Part shown: positions 35,197-45,206 of the stretch, one piece after another
How positions within the stretch are numbered: the stretch's first letter is position 1
Layout: the number at the start of each line of letters is the position of its first letter
NCBI RefSeq assembly: GCF_007829035.1
Contig: NZ_VIVQ01000004.1
Coordinates: forward strand, 1-64,000
DNA: 64,000 bases
Origin: Rudaeicoccus suwonensis
GTDB lineage: Bacteria; Actinomycetota; Actinomycetes; Actinomycetales; Dermatophilaceae
Reading direction: 5' to 3'
Position numbers and translations under genes: made by a program
The notes under the pieces: model-generated
The model's database searches: none
What the model was told of the DNA's origin: nothing
The model's input: the letters and a program-made list of their open reading frames with translations, nothing else

Positions 35197-37308
35197 GTGA
35201 ATCTGCCGAGCATCACGACGCGCTCGGCCCGACTGCGAAGACATTCCTCTGTGACGCTCACGGCACGTTCGAAGGCAGACCGTCGGTCGGCGGACGCCCA
35301 CGCCCACCATGAGAAGACCGCCAGGGCCAACAGGAACCACCGACCCGCTCTCGACGGAATCCGAGCGCTCGCAGTCGTTGTCGTCATGGTCTTCCACGCG
35401 ACGAACAGCCAACCGAAGGGTGGCTTCTTCGCAGTCGACGTCTTCTTCGCCCTGTCGGGCTATCTCATCGCCGGTTTGCTCATCGCCGAAAGCCGCGCCT
35501 GGGGATCGATAGATCTGGCCAACTTCTACGTTCGCAGAGCGCGCCGACTTCTGCCGGGCCTCGTGCTGGCGATCGTCGGCATCACCCTCATCTGCCCCCG
35601 TGTTCTGGACAGCATCGCTGTCGCCACGATGAAGGGCGACGCGATCTCGACGGTCTTCTACTACGCCAACTGGCACTTCATCGACACCGGGCAGTCCTAT
35701 TTCGCCCAGTTCGGCGATGCATCGCCGTACCGGCAGATGTGGACGCTGGCGATCGAAGAACAGTTCTACTTCGTTCTGCCAGCCCTGATGATCGCCCTTC
35801 TCGCGATCACCCGTGGCAATCGTCGGCTGATCGCGGGCGCCTTGTGCGGGCTTGCGGTGCTGTCGGCCATCTGGATGTGGCTCCTCTACACGCCGGGCAC
35901 CGACCCGTCACGGGTCTACTACGGCTCGGACACGCGAGCTCAAGATCTCTTCCTCGGTTCGACTCTCGCCGTCGTGGTGAGCCTGCTGCCGATGAAACGC
36001 CTGCGCGAGTACGCCTCCCGCTTCACCGCTCTGGGCGTCGTCGCACTCGTGGCGATGTTCGTCTTCTTCTTCGGGGTCGGCGAGTATGCCGACTTCACCT
36101 ATCGCGGAGGCTTCTTCGTCTTCGTGCTGGCGACCTGCGCGTTGATCACCTCGGTGGAGGTGCAACAGAACGGCCCCGTGGCACGGCTGCTCGGCTACCG
36201 CCCGTGGTCATGGATCGGGAAGATCTCCTATGGCCTTTATTTGTGGCACTGGCCGATCTTCGTGATGCTCACGCCTGGCCGCACGGGACTATCCGGCCCG
36301 GTGTTGTTCGTCGTGCGCTTCGCCCTGAGTTTTGCCGCCGGCGCTGCGTCGTACTACCTGGTCGAGCAGCCGATCCGCATGCGCGGTCTGAAGAATGTGC
36401 TCGGCCGAAGCGGCAGTCTGATCACCGGCTTCATCATCCTGCCGCTCACCGCTGTGGCCACGATCGTGTTCACGCCATCCGTCTCGGCCAACCCCTTGTT
36501 GACAGCCAAGAGCGGATCGGAGCAGCAGACCGCCGCCACGAATGCCTCTGCAGCCATGCGGGTGCTCATCGTCGGTGACTCGGTGGGATTCTCGATCGGC
36601 TACGCATTCCCGCAGGCGTCGTACCCGAACGTCTCGGTGGCGGGTGACGTGATCATCGGGTGCGGCACCGCCGAACAGCACCTCGTCGTCAACGGAGTGC
36701 CACAGCCCCAGTCCAGCAGTGACACCTCGTGCGACAACGTGTTCGGCAAGTGGGCCGCGGATGTGAAAGCCAATCGCGCCAATGTCGTCATCTGGTCTCT
36801 CGGCGGCTGGGATGTCTACGACCACGTCATCGACGGCAAGATCGTCAAGGAGGAGTCGCCGCAATACGCGGCATACTTCCGCTCTCGTTTGGAGATGGGG
36901 CTGCAGCAACTCGGACCGAATGTGCAGGTCGTGATTCCGAACGTCCCGTGTTACCACTACACGTCATACGTCGTGGACGGTCAGGACATGGCGCCGGACC
37001 GCAACGACCCGGCTCGGGCCGCAGCGCTCAACAAGATCCTGGCCGGCTTTGCCGCGGCGCATCCGCGACAGGTGCACATCTTCGACGTCGCAGCCGATGT
37101 GTGCCCCGGCGGGAAATACGTCAACTCCCTCGACGGTGTCAAACAGGTGCGCATGGACGGTGTTCACTACACCGTGCAGGGCGCCGCGTTGTTCTGGAAG
37201 TGGATCATGCCGACACTGGAGCGGGTCACCGGCGACTCGGCCACCGCTCGCCCGGCCAGTGCTGCCCCGAGCACCCCACCGGTCTCTCCCACGACGTCCT
37301 CACGCTGA
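35197..37308 (+). CDS. Acyltransferase-3 / SGNH fusion (OafA-type)
   Basis: The ~703-residue product, starting at GTG 35197 or the GTG at 35251, has an acyltransferase-3 membrane domain (residues ~50-400, about ten helices). It includes RALAVVVVMVFHATN (catalytic His) and FYVRRARRLLPGLVL (the R..RR..R motif). A periplasm-facing SGNH domain follows: LIVGDSVGFSIG (Ser), VVIWSLGGWDVYDH and MDGVHYTVQGA (Asp, His). These enzymes O-acetylate cell-wall or exported glycans. No glycan genes are adjacent, so the target is unknown. Confidence 0.92.
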   Translation: MNLPSITTRSARLRRHSSVTLTARSKADRRSADAHAHHEKTARANRNHRPALDGIRALAVVVVMVFHATNSQPKGGFFAVDVFFALSGYLIAGLLIAESRAWGSIDLANFYVRRARRLLPGLVLAIVGITLICPRVLDSIAVATMKGDAISTVFYYANWHFIDTGQSYFAQFGDASPYRQMWTLAIEEQFYFVLPALMIALLAITRGNRRLIAGALCGLAVLSAIWMWLLYTPGTDPSRVYYGSDTRAQDLFLGSTLAVVVSLLPMKRLREYASRFTALGVVALVAMFVFFFGVGEYADFTYRGGFFVFVLATCALITSVEVQQNGPVARLLGYRPWSWIGKISYGLYLWHWPIFVMLTPGRTGLSGPVLFVVRFALSFAAGAASYYLVEQPIRMRGLKNVLGRSGSLITGFIILPLTAVATIVFTPSVSANPLLTAKSGSEQQTAATNASAAMRVLIVGDSVGFSIGYAFPQASYPNVSVAGDVIIGCGTAEQHLVVNGVPQPQSSSDTSCDNVFGKWAADVKANRANVVIWSLGGWDVYDHVIDGKIVKEESPQYAAYFRSRLEMGLQQLGPNVQVVIPNVPCYHYTSYVVDGQDMAPDRNDPARAAALNKILAGFAAAHPRQVHIFDVAADVCPGGKYVNSLDGVKQVRMDGVHYTVQGAALFWKWIMPTLERVTGDSATARPASAAPSTPPVSPTTSSR

Positions 37309-37388
37309 GAGCCGACGACTCCGCGAGGTGACCCAGGTGCAGCGACACGCGCGGTGAAGACGACACGCGATGGCTGCGACTAATGCCT

Positions 37389-37436
37389 TGAATATTCGAC
37401 GGTGGGGCGCCTTAGTGCCCCACCGTCGAATATTCA
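37389..37436. terminator. Perfect 20-bp bidirectional terminator
   Basis: Arms at 37389-37408 and 37417-37436 match over 20 bp without mismatch (GGTGGGGC and GCCCCACC nearest the 8-nt loop, ending outward in TGAATATTC). It lies between the convergent acyltransferase gene and ilvC and should stop both. Confidence 0.88.
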
Positions 37437-37473
37437 GATGAGAGCAGAACCCGCAGATGCTGCAGCGCCGCGA

Positions 37474-38508
37474 TCAGCGGGCTGCGGAGCCTTCCACGTA
37501 GTCAGCGTCCGACGCCCCGTCCTTGATCCAGCTCATGAGGCCGCGCAGTTCCTTGCCGGTCTTCTCGATCGGGTGTTGGGCGCCCTTCTCGCGGAAAGCC
37601 TTGAACTCCGGTGCTCCGGCGTCCTGGTCGTCGATGAAGCGCTGCGCGAAGGTGCCGTCCTGGATGTCTTTCAGCACGGCACGCATGTTGTCCTTCACGT
37701 GCGGGTCGATGACGCGGGGGCCGGAGACATAGTCGCCATACTCGGCGGTGTCGGAGCAGGACCACCGCTGCTTGGCGATGCCGCCCTCGACCATGAGGTC
37801 GACGATGAGCTTCAGCTCGTGCAGGCACTCGAAGTAGGCGACCTCCGGCTGGTAGCCCGCCTCGGTGAGCGTCTCGAAGCCGTACTGGATCAACTGCGAT
37901 GCGCCACCGCACAGCACGGACTGCTCACCGAACAGGTCGGTCTCGGTCTCCTCGGTGAAGGTGGTCTTGATTCCACCCGCACGCAGACCACCGATCGCCT
38001 TGGCGTACGACTTCGCCAGCTCCCACGCCTGACCCGACGCGTCGACCTCGACGGCCACGAGCACGGGAACGCCTCTGCCGTCGACGTATTCGCGACGCAC
38101 CAGGTGGCCGGGGCCCTTCGGCGCGACCATCGCGACGTCGACGCCCTTGGGCGGGGTGATGTAGCCGTAGCGGATGTTGAAGCCGTGGCTGAAGAAGATC
38201 GCGTTGCCCTCCTGCAGGTGCGGCGCGATCTCCTCGGCGTACAGCGTGCGCTGCACCTGGTCCGGCGCGAGGATCATCACGACGTCGGACTGCTTGACCG
38301 CGTCCGCGACCGACAGCACGGTCAGGCCCTCGTTCTCCGCCTTCTCACGCGATGACGAACCCTCGCGCAGACCGACGACGACCTGGACACCCGAGTCGCG
38401 CAGGTTGAGGGCGTGTGCGTGGCCCTGGCTGCCATAGCCGATGACGGCGACCTTGCGACCCTGGATCACCGAGGCGTCAGCATCGTCGTCATAGAACATT
38501 TCGGCCAC
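37474..38508 (-). CDS. ilvC: Ketol-acid reductoisomerase
   Basis: IlvC isomerises and reduces acetolactate or acetohydroxybutyrate with NADPH and Mg2+. The 344-residue class I enzyme starts at GTG 38508, after GGGAGA. It shows [33 protein letters not shown] (NADPH phosphate loop), [16 protein letters not shown], the metal-binding [17 protein letters not shown] and [16 protein letters not shown]. It is third in the ilvBNC unit. Confidence 0.97.
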   Translation of the reverse strand: MAEMFYDDDADASVIQGRKVAVIGYGSQGHAHALNLRDSGVQVVVGLREGSSSREKAENEGLTVLSVADAVKQSDVVMILAPDQVQRTLYAEEIAPHLQEGNAIFFSHGFNIRYGYITPPKGVDVAMVAPKGPGHLVRREYVDGRGVPVLVAVEVDASGQAWELAKSYAKAIGGLRAGGIKTTFTEETETDLFGEQSVLCGGASQLIQYGFETLTEAGYQPEVAYFECLHELKLIVDLMVEGGIAKQRWSCSDTAEYGDYVSGPRVIDPHVKDNMRAVLKDIQDGTFAQRFIDDQDAGAPEFKAFREKGAQHPIEKTGKELRGLMSWIKDGASDADYVEGSAAR

Positions 38509-38566
38509 TGGAATCTCCCTTGATATGAATGAATCTCGTTGAATTGAAAGGTATTTCGTATGCCGG

Positions 38567-39079
38567 TCAGGCAGTTTTGCGCCCGCGGTCGGTGATGGAT
38601 TTTCCGCCGCGGCCGACGCCGACGAGCCCGGACTGCACGATCTCACGCACGCCGTACGGCTCGAGGACATCCAGCAGCGCGACGAGTTTGGACGGGGTGC
38701 CCGTCGCCTCGATGACCAGCGAATCCAGGCCCACGTCAACGACATTGCACCGGAACATCTGGGTCAGTTGGACCACCTCGGCACGCGTCGAGGCGTCACA
38801 GCGGACCTTGACCAGCACGAGCTCCCGCTGCACCGACGCCTCAGCCTCAAGCTCGACGATCTTGAGCACTTCGACGAGCTTGTTCAGCTGCTTGGTCACC
38901 TGCTCCAACGCGGTCTCGTCGACGTCGACCACGATCGTCATACGTGACACTTCGTGGTGCTCGGTCGGGCCGACCGCGAGCGAGTCGATGTTGAAGCCAC
39001 GCCGTGAGATCAACCCCGAAATGCGAGCAAGCACACCGGGTTTGTCCTCCACGAGGACCGACAACGTATGACGGGCCAT
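38567..39079 (-). CDS. ilvN: Acetolactate synthase small (regulatory) subunit
   Basis: The 170-residue subunit begins with an ACT domain ([29 protein letters not shown] split over residues 5-34), which binds valine for feedback control. The C-terminal domain ([17 protein letters not shown]) activates the large subunit. It starts 2 nt after the ilvB stop. Confidence 0.97.
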   Translation of the reverse strand: MARHTLSVLVEDKPGVLARISGLISRRGFNIDSLAVGPTEHHEVSRMTIVVDVDETALEQVTKQLNKLVEVLKIVELEAEASVQRELVLVKVRCDASTRAEVVQLTQMFRCNVVDVGLDSLVIEATGTPSKLVALLDVLEPYGVREIVQSGLVGVGRGGKSITDRGRKTA

Positions 39080-39081
39080 GA

Positions 39082-40965
39082 TCAGTTGCCTCCGATCTCG
39101 TCGGTGACCGCATCGGCTGCCTCGGCCACACTGCCTGCGGATCCGAGGGCGGTCTCGCCCTCGTCGGTGCGATCCCACACCGGGGTCATCGCCCGGGCAG
39201 TGGTGACCAGGTCGTTGCTGACGCCGGCCGGAACCATGGGCCACACCATGGCGTCGCGTTCGACCACGAAGTCGATGACCACGGGAACATCGTTGATCTC
39301 CAACGCTTTTGCGATCGTGGCGTCGACATCCTCGGGCCGCTCGCACCGCAGTCCGACGCAGCCGTAGGCTTCGGCCAGCTTGACGAAGTCGGGCACGCGG
39401 CTGCCGACGGCGGTGTGCAGGTCGGTGTTGGAGTAGCGCTCGTTGTAGAACAACGTCTGCCACTGACGCACCATGCCGAGGCTGGAGTTGTTGATGATGG
39501 CGACCTTGATCGGGATCTTGTTGATGACGCAGGTCGCAAGCTCCTGGTTGGTCATCTGGAAGCAGCCGTCGCCGTCGATCGCCCACACCACACGGTCGGG
39601 CTCACCGGTCTTGGCGCCCATCGCCGCCGGCACCGAATACCCCATGGTGCCAAGGCCGCCGGAGTTCAGCCACGAGTTAGGCCGCTCATAGTGCACGAAC
39701 TGCGCCGCCCACATCTGATGCTGGCCCACGCCTGCGGCATACACCGCGTCCGGCCCGGTGAGCGCGCCGATGCGTTCGATGACGTACTGCGGCGCAATCG
39801 AGGTCGCATCCGGAGCCGAGCTGTAACCGAGCGGGAAGGTCTGGGTCCAGCCGCGGGTCCGCGCCCGCCAGGCGGCGTAGTCGCCACCGTTGCCCGCCTC
39901 GATGTCGGTCCGTATGACGGTGGCCAGGTCTCGCACGACCTCACGTGCATCGCCCACGATCGGCACGTCGGCGACACGGTTCTTGGAGATCTCTGCGGGG
40001 TCGATGTCTGCATGGATCACGTGCGCGTCGGGCGCGAAGGTCGCCAAGTCGCCGGTGACGCGGTCGTCAAAACGCGTGCCGATCGCGATGAGCAGGTCGG
40101 CCTTCTGCAGCGCGGTCACCGCAGCGACGGACCCGTGCATTCCAGGCATACCCAGATGCAGGGGGTGGCTGTCCGGCACGGCCCCGCGCGCCATCAACGT
40201 TGTGACCAGCGGAATCTGGGTCAGGTCGACCAGGTCGCGCAGGTCCTCGGTGGCTCCGGCGCGGATCACGCCGCCGCCGATGTAGAACACCGGTCGCTTC
40301 GCCTCACGAATCAGAGCCGCTGCCGCCCGGATCTGCTTGTGATGCGGCCGGGTCACCGGCTTGTACCCCGGCAACCCGATCTCGTCGGGCCACTCGAACC
40401 GCGTCTTGGCGACCAAGGCGTCCTTGGTGATGTCGACCAGCACCGGCCCCGGCCGGCCGGTCGAGGCGATGTGGAAAGCCTCCTTGATCGCGGTGGCGAT
40501 GTCGCCGGCGTCGGTCACCAGATAGCTGTGCTTGGTGATCGGCAGCGTGATGCCGCGGATGTCGGCCTCCTGGAAGGCGTCGGTGCCGATGGTGCGTGAA
40601 CTGACCTGCCCGGTGATCGCGACCATCGGCACGGAGTCCATGTAGGCGTCCGCGATGGCGGTCACCAGGTTGGTGGCACCCGGCCCACTGGTCGCCATAC
40701 AGACCCCGACCCGGCCTGTTGCCGAGGCGTAACCTTCGGCCGCATGCCCGGCGCCCTGCTCGTGACGCACCAGGATGTGCCGCAGCTTCACCGAGTCCAG
40801 CAACGGGTCGTATGCCGGCAGGATCGCGCCACCCGGGAGCCCGAAGACGACTTCTACGCCCACCGACTCCAGTGACAGGACGAGGCTCTGCGCACCGGTC
40901 ACCTCGGGTGCGGAGGCCGCGGCCTTGGGCGCGACCTGGGCTGGGGTCGGAATCACTGCAGTCAC
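39082..40965 (-). CDS. ilvB: Acetolactate synthase large subunit
   Basis: This ThDP- and FAD-dependent enzyme makes acetolactate and acetohydroxybutyrate. I chose the GTG at 40965 because AAGGA lies 7 nt upstream; a GTG at 40992 is possible. The 627-residue chain shows the catalytic Glu loop [28 protein letters not shown], and the ThDP motif [18 protein letters not shown]...NN. First structural gene of ilvBNC, behind an attenuator. Confidence 0.97.
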   Translation of the reverse strand: MTAVIPTPAQVAPKAAASAPEVTGAQSLVLSLESVGVEVVFGLPGGAILPAYDPLLDSVKLRHILVRHEQGAGHAAEGYASATGRVGVCMATSGPGATNLVTAIADAYMDSVPMVAITGQVSSRTIGTDAFQEADIRGITLPITKHSYLVTDAGDIATAIKEAFHIASTGRPGPVLVDITKDALVAKTRFEWPDEIGLPGYKPVTRPHHKQIRAAAALIREAKRPVFYIGGGVIRAGATEDLRDLVDLTQIPLVTTLMARGAVPDSHPLHLGMPGMHGSVAAVTALQKADLLIAIGTRFDDRVTGDLATFAPDAHVIHADIDPAEISKNRVADVPIVGDAREVVRDLATVIRTDIEAGNGGDYAAWRARTRGWTQTFPLGYSSAPDATSIAPQYVIERIGALTGPDAVYAAGVGQHQMWAAQFVHYERPNSWLNSGGLGTMGYSVPAAMGAKTGEPDRVVWAIDGDGCFQMTNQELATCVINKIPIKVAIINNSSLGMVRQWQTLFYNERYSNTDLHTAVGSRVPDFVKLAEAYGCVGLRCERPEDVDATIAKALEINDVPVVIDFVVERDAMVWPMVPAGVSNDLVTTARAMTPVWDRTDEGETALGSAGSVAEAADAVTDEIGGN

Positions 40966-41038
40966 CTGTTCGTCCTTGCTCGGTCTGATCACTCGTGTGG
41001 TGCCGGTCCTGCACCCTCAACCGTGATGGTGAGGGCAT

Positions 41039-41075
41039 AAAAAAACCCCCATCCCGGATCTACGGGCAGTGAGGG
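41039..41075 (-). terminator. ilvB attenuator terminator
   Basis: On the minus strand CCCTCA...TGGGGG and an inner CCCG...CGGG form a stem followed by seven T residues. It lies 23 nt after the leader-peptide stop and about 73 nt before ilvB, the normal place for an attenuator. Confidence 0.88.
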
Positions 41076-41098
41076 TGAGCGCGCCAACTGATGTGATC

Positions 41099-41137
41099 TC
41101 AGCGAGCGCGCCTGGAAAGTACGAGGATTCGTGCCAT
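41099..41137 (-). CDS. ilvB leader peptide MARILVLSRRAR
   Basis: A 12-residue frame with consecutive Ile-Leu-Val-Leu codons lies directly upstream of the terminator, the arrangement known for attenuated ilvB genes of actinobacteria. There is no Shine-Dalgarno; CAGACT ends 6 nt before the ATG, so transcription may start on the A of the ATG and the peptide be translated leaderless. Confidence 0.85.
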   Translation of the reverse strand: MARILVLSRRAR

Positions 41138-41143
41138 GTGGCA

Positions 41144-41193
41144 AGTCTGTGCTCGTCGCCGTCGAGCGTCAATATTCTGAGACGCGAGTCTCA
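41144..41193 (-). promoter_or_regulatory. ilvB promoter and upstream dyad
   Basis: Minus strand: -35 TTGACG (41167-41172), 17-nt spacer, -10 CAGACT (41144-41149), placing +1 at the leader ATG (41137). Just upstream of the -35, TGAGAC-GCGA-GTCTCA (41178-41193) is a 6+6 inverted repeat suited to an activator or repressor. Confidence 0.65.
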
Positions 41194-41228
41194 TATCTCG
41201 GACATCTCGCCGTATGCCGGCGCCCAGC

Positions 41229-42791
41229 TCAGCCGAATTGGGCCAGCATGCCCAGTATCTCCGGCGCCCGCCGGTCAAGCAGGCGGCCACCGAACACGAT
41301 GCCCGCAGTGAGAGCCGCCGCGCCATAACCGACCGCTCCGAGCAGCACCACCAACGACCCTGGCACGGAATCGCGTGCGAACCACGCGGCGACTCCGACC
41401 GGCAGCGACGCGAGCACCGGACCGAGCACACAGGCGAGGTACATCAGACAGCCGATCGCGCCCCCACCTGCCTGACTGGCGAAGGCGCCGGCAGCACGGC
41501 TGGGAGCCTGACCAGGCCGCACGGCCCCGAGCAGCAGACCGAGCGCGATCGCACACGAGATGGTCGAGACAACCGGTGCGAACCACACCAGCCCGTCGGG
41601 TAGCAGCCCACCCACCGCGAGGGCCACGGTGAGTGCGACAGAAACGACAGCCAGCGGGCCGGCCAGTCCGACCGCGCGGCCGGCACGGTCGCACCAGCCG
41701 GGCACTCCGGCCGCGACCTGCATCCACCACGCAACACCATCGAAAGCGAGGTCATTGGCCAGCGCCACCCCGGTGAACGCCGCCAGGAACACCGGGGCGA
41801 CAACGGCTTCGGCGCCGTGGTCGGGTTCGACGACGGCCGCCACGATGAACAGCACGGGCGCGATCAGCAGCCGCGCCAAAGTCGCGAGCAACCGGCTGTC
41901 ACGCCGCCAGGCGAGCAGCCGCCGGCGCGCGATCGCACCCACCGGACCGGTGCGGGTGCCGTGATCGGCCCTGGCACGCACCGTGCCGACGCTGCCCGTG
42001 GTGGTCGAGCACAGCGCCTTGTCAAGCAGCCACTGCCATGCTCGCAACAGGCTCGCGACCAGTGCTGACGCCAACAACAGGTGAACGATCGCAGTGACCC
42101 AGGCGCCTCGCGCGACATCCCACGGGATCGCCCAGGCCCAACCGAAGGGAGTCCAGCCGGCGGTGACGACGACCGACCGATCGACGCGGACTCGGGAGGG
42201 AGACGTGTCGCCCGAGGCGATGAGCATGTTGTACGACAGCACCGCCCCGGACATCACCACCGCGGTCGCGACTGCGACGAGTTCACGACCGCGCCGGGCA
42301 CTGAGAGCGTGTGCAAGCGCGGTCGTTGCCGTCCTCGCGAGCAGCACACAGGTCGACACGCCGAGCACGGCGGCGACCAGCGCGGCGACGGCGGCCTGGA
42401 CCGAACGGCTCCAGCCGATCACCTGCTCGACTGCGAGCGCGACGGTGAGAATGCCGGGGACACCGACCAGTGATGCCAGCGCGAGCCCTGGTAGCAACCG
42501 TCGAGCCCGCACCGGCAGCAGGCTCAGTCGTGCCGGATCGAGAGTCGCGTCCGCACCGAAAGCGCCGAGCGACAGCATCAGCCAGGCGAATGTGCCAGCG
42601 GCGCCGAGTACCACCAGCACATTGCTGCGGTCGAGCGGCGCCGACCGTAGCAAGACGGCCACGCCGGCCATGGACGTCACGACCAAGGCCGCGATGATCG
42701 CCCCGATGACGACGCCGGCCGCGCGGCTGTCGCTGCCACCCAACGACCGGCGCAGCAGTGCCACCTTCAGGCGGATCAGGACTGCAACCAC
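41229..42791 (-). CDS. ABC exporter permease
   Basis: The 520-residue protein has about 12 hydrophobic segments and no large soluble domain, typical of ABC-2-like exporter permeases of actinobacteria. It overlaps the end of an ATP-binding protein gene by 16 bp on the same strand, which fixes its role as the membrane half of that transporter. The substrate is unknown. Confidence 0.8.
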   Translation of the reverse strand: MVAVLIRLKVALLRRSLGGSDSRAAGVVIGAIIAALVVTSMAGVAVLLRSAPLDRSNVLVVLGAAGTFAWLMLSLGAFGADATLDPARLSLLPVRARRLLPGLALASLVGVPGILTVALAVEQVIGWSRSVQAAVAALVAAVLGVSTCVLLARTATTALAHALSARRGRELVAVATAVVMSGAVLSYNMLIASGDTSPSRVRVDRSVVVTAGWTPFGWAWAIPWDVARGAWVTAIVHLLLASALVASLLRAWQWLLDKALCSTTTGSVGTVRARADHGTRTGPVGAIARRRLLAWRRDSRLLATLARLLIAPVLFIVAAVVEPDHGAEAVVAPVFLAAFTGVALANDLAFDGVAWWMQVAAGVPGWCDRAGRAVGLAGPLAVVSVALTVALAVGGLLPDGLVWFAPVVSTISCAIALGLLLGAVRPGQAPSRAAGAFASQAGGGAIGCLMYLACVLGPVLASLPVGVAAWFARDSVPGSLVVLLGAVGYGAAALTAGIVFGGRLLDRRAPEILGMLAQFG

Positions 42792-43534
42792 TGCAGCCCA
42801 CCATCCGCCGGCATGCCAGTGGCTCCGACCAGCGAGAGGAAGCGCTGCCGCAGCGGCATACCGCCTTGCACCTGTGCGGTGGTGCCGGCGGCGCGTACCC
42901 GCCCCGCCGCCACGACCGCAACCCGGTCACACACGACTTCGACGAACTCCATGGAGTGGCTGGACATGATGACCGTTCCTCCTCCGGCGACGAAGCGCCG
43001 CAGGATCGCGAGGATCGTGTCCGCCGAGACCGGATCCACCGACTCGAACGGCTCGTCCAGCACCAGCAGCCGAGGCGCATGCAGCAGCGCGCAGGCGAGA
43101 CCGATCTTCTTGGTCATTCCCGCGGAATAGTCTGCAACAACGACGTTTTCGGCTTTCCCTAGACCGAGCACCTGGATCAGCTCGGCGGACCGCTCGCGCA
43201 CCAGAACACGAGGCATCGAGCGCAACTCGCCGACGAACTGCAGCAGTTCGCCGCCGCTGAGCGTGTCGAACAGTCGCATTCCGTCCGGCGCGATACCCAT
43301 CACGGCCTTGGCAGCGGCCGGGTCGCTCCACACGTCGTGGCCCAGGATCGTGGCGGTTCCGTGATCCGGTCGCAGCAGACCCGTCGCCATACTCAACGTT
43401 GTGGTCTTGCCGGCACCGTTCGGCCCCACGAGACCGAACATCGAACCAGCCGGAACGCGCAGGCTGAGGTGGTCGACGGCGAGACTGCCCCCGAACGTCT
43501 TGACCAGCCCTTCGAGCACCACCGCGTCAGCCAC
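42776..43534 (-). CDS. ABC exporter ATP-binding protein
   Basis: The 252-residue ATPase has Walker A GPNGAGKTTTLS, a variant signature DYSAGMTKKIGLA (YSAGM in place of LSGGQ) and Walker B LLVLDEPFESVDP, followed by an H-loop MSSHSMEFVE. Domain order and length match ABC-2-type exporter ATPases (CcmA-like). Paired with the overlapping permease gene. Confidence 0.93.
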   Translation of the reverse strand: MADAVVLEGLVKTFGGSLAVDHLSLRVPAGSMFGLVGPNGAGKTTTLSMATGLLRPDHGTATILGHDVWSDPAAAKAVMGIAPDGMRLFDTLSGGELLQFVGELRSMPRVLVRERSAELIQVLGLGKAENVVVADYSAGMTKKIGLACALLHAPRLLVLDEPFESVDPVSADTILAILRRFVAGGGTVIMSSHSMEFVEVVCDRVAVVAAGRVRAAGTTAQVQGGMPLRQRFLSLVGATGMPADGGLQWLQS

Positions 43535-43607
43535 GGTGCAGAGTCAACCAGGTTCGGCGTGCCGACGGTCCGACTCGGCGAATCAGTCTCGCACTGTTAC
43601 CGGTCCG

Positions 43608-44015
43608 TCACAGATCCTCGGCGAAATCATGGTCGACACCGAGTCCGCGCAGCAAGGTCGCGCGGTCGTAATACTCACGCCACGCCGCAACCACGCCGTC
43701 CTCGATCTCGAGAACTCCGACGACGGGCATTGAGCCCGACCGCCCACCGATCACGAAGTTGTCGACGCGTTCGAGGAAGACGAGGTTGCCGACAGCCGCC
43801 TCGTTGCGGATCTCGATCCGGATCTCGGACGTGCCTTCGGTCAACGCCTGCAACCGCCGACGTATGGCGGGGCGGCCGACCGTGGCGTCGTCCTCCATCA
43901 TGCTGTGCAGCAGTCCGTCCTCGGCGAAAAGTGCGAGCACGCGCTCCCAGTCAAGTCGGTTCCAAGCATCGATCATGTCGTGGGCGACAGCCAGGACATC
44001 ATCCTCAATAGCCAT
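43608..44015 (-). CDS. SnoaL/NTF2-like protein
   Basis: The 135-residue protein is an alpha+beta-barrel candidate: VAHDMIDAWNRLDWERVLALFAEDGLLHS is the opening helix pair of SnoaL/limonene-epoxide hydrolase-like proteins, and EIRNEAAVGNLVFLERVDNFV gives the barrel strands. Such proteins are often small hydrolases, cyclases or isomerases. It is divergent from the SDR-ligase pair across two copies of the cluster's regulatory element, so it probably belongs to the same pathway. Confidence 0.8.
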   Translation of the reverse strand: MAIEDDVLAVAHDMIDAWNRLDWERVLALFAEDGLLHSMMEDDATVGRPAIRRRLQALTEGTSEIRIEIRNEAAVGNLVFLERVDNFVIGGRSGSMPVVGVLEIEDGVVAAWREYYDRATLLRGLGVDHDFAEDL

Positions 44016-44121
44016 GAAAATCCTTTCTCACCAAGCATTTCCGAAAGACCGCGTGCGCGGCGGTGTGTATGACGGCCACCGTTTCCGTCGACTGTTCCAC
44101 GACCGTCACCGCGCACTTATT

Positions 44122-44138
44122 ACTACAGTAGACAGAGT
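44122..44138 (-). promoter_or_regulatory. Cluster regulatory element, copy 1
   Basis: ACTACAGTAGACAGAGT on the plus strand (ACTCTGTCTACTGTAGT towards the SnoaL gene, start 107 bp away). It shares the invariant ACTACA, CAG and GT positions with the other copies. Confidence 0.7.
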
Positions 44139-44198
44139 CTCTCGTCAATGCCCGCCGAACCACCGATGGGCATCGGGGCGGGCGTTCCGGTCTTGCGC

Positions 44199-44234
44199 AC
44201 CGACTCTCGTCGTACTACAACTGACAGAGTCGGT
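44199..44234 (+). promoter_or_regulatory. Cluster regulatory element, copy 2, within a larger inverted repeat
   Basis: ACTACAACTGACAGAGT (44214-44230) lies 55 bp before the SDR start. It overlaps one arm of a 9-bp inverted repeat ACCGACTCT (44199-44207) / AGAGTCGGT (44226-44234), not seen at the other copies. Confidence 0.7.
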
Positions 44235-44285
44235 CGTCTCGTCGGCGACTGCAGCGCCACCTTCGGAAGGGATGCCGGAATCGCC

Positions 44286-45206
44286 ATGAGTCCCGCTCAA
44301 CCACTCGCCGGCCGCGTCGGCATCGTCACCGGCGCCGGCAAAGGACTCGGCCGTGCCTTCGCGCTCCACCTGGCGGCCGCGGGAGCAACCGTCGTCGCGA
44401 ACAACCGCAATCGCGAGGTGGACGACGCCGGGCTCGGCCCGGCCGACCATGTCGTCGCCGAGATCCGTGCAGCGGGCGGTGATGCCGTTGCCGAGCACAG
44501 CGACGTGGCGGACCCCGCCGCAGCGCGGGCGATGTTCGAGTGCGCCATGGACATCACCGGGCGAATCGACTTCCTGGTGACCAGCGCCGGCATCAGCACT
44601 CCGACGATGTTTCACAAGTCGAGCACCGATGCCTTCGACCGCGTCATCGCGACCAACCTGTCGGGCACCGCCCACATCGCCATGCTCTGCGCGGCGCACA
44701 TGCGCTCCAACACCTTCGGACGGATCGTCCTGGTGTCCTCGACCGCGGGCCTGCACGGCGAACCGACCGCCAGCGCCTACACCGCCAGCAAGGGCGCGAT
44801 CACCACGCTCGGCCGCGCGATCGCGGTGGAGGGCGGGGCCCGCAACGTGCTGACCAACGTGCTGATGCCCTATGCGACGACACAGATGACCGACACCGGG
44901 ATGAACGAGAGCTATCGCGAGGCGATGACATCCGCCTCTGTCGCACCCGTCGTCACCGCGCTCGTCGACCCGCAGTCGACGCTGAACGGTCAGATCGTGG
45001 TCGCCGCCGGCGGCGCCATACGTGCCGCGAGCGCCGTCGAGTTCGGCACCGTCGAGCTTCCCGGCCGCAGCGTGTCGCCCCAGGAACTCGAGCAGCTGCT
45101 GGCGCTCAGCCGCAGTGCCACGCCACGCGAGTATCCGGAGGCGCAGTCGGCCTTCCTCGACTTCGCCGCCGAGATCACCGGCCGCAGCCCGGAGGAGTTG
45201 TCGTGA
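44286..45206 (+). CDS. Short-chain dehydrogenase/reductase (MFE-2-like)
   Basis: The 306-residue enzyme starts at ATG 44286. It has the cofactor motif VTGAGKGLGRAFA, a second-strand NNRNREVDDAG, the NAG-equivalent TSAGIST and the catalytic YTASKGA. Sequence around NRNREVDDAG resembles the 3-hydroxyacyl-CoA dehydrogenase part of peroxisomal multifunctional enzyme 2. The C-terminal ~60 residues extend past the core. Its stop overlaps the ligase start (GTGA), so the two act together. Confidence 0.9.
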   Translation: MSPAQPLAGRVGIVTGAGKGLGRAFALHLAAAGATVVANNRNREVDDAGLGPADHVVAEIRAAGGDAVAEHSDVADPAAARAMFECAMDITGRIDFLVTSAGISTPTMFHKSSTDAFDRVIATNLSGTAHIAMLCAAHMRSNTFGRIVLVSSTAGLHGEPTASAYTASKGAITTLGRAIAVEGGARNVLTNVLMPYATTQMTDTGMNESYREAMTSASVAPVVTALVDPQSTLNGQIVVAAGGAIRAASAVEFGTVELPGRSVSPQELEQLLALSRSATPREYPEAQSAFLDFAAEITGRSPEELS

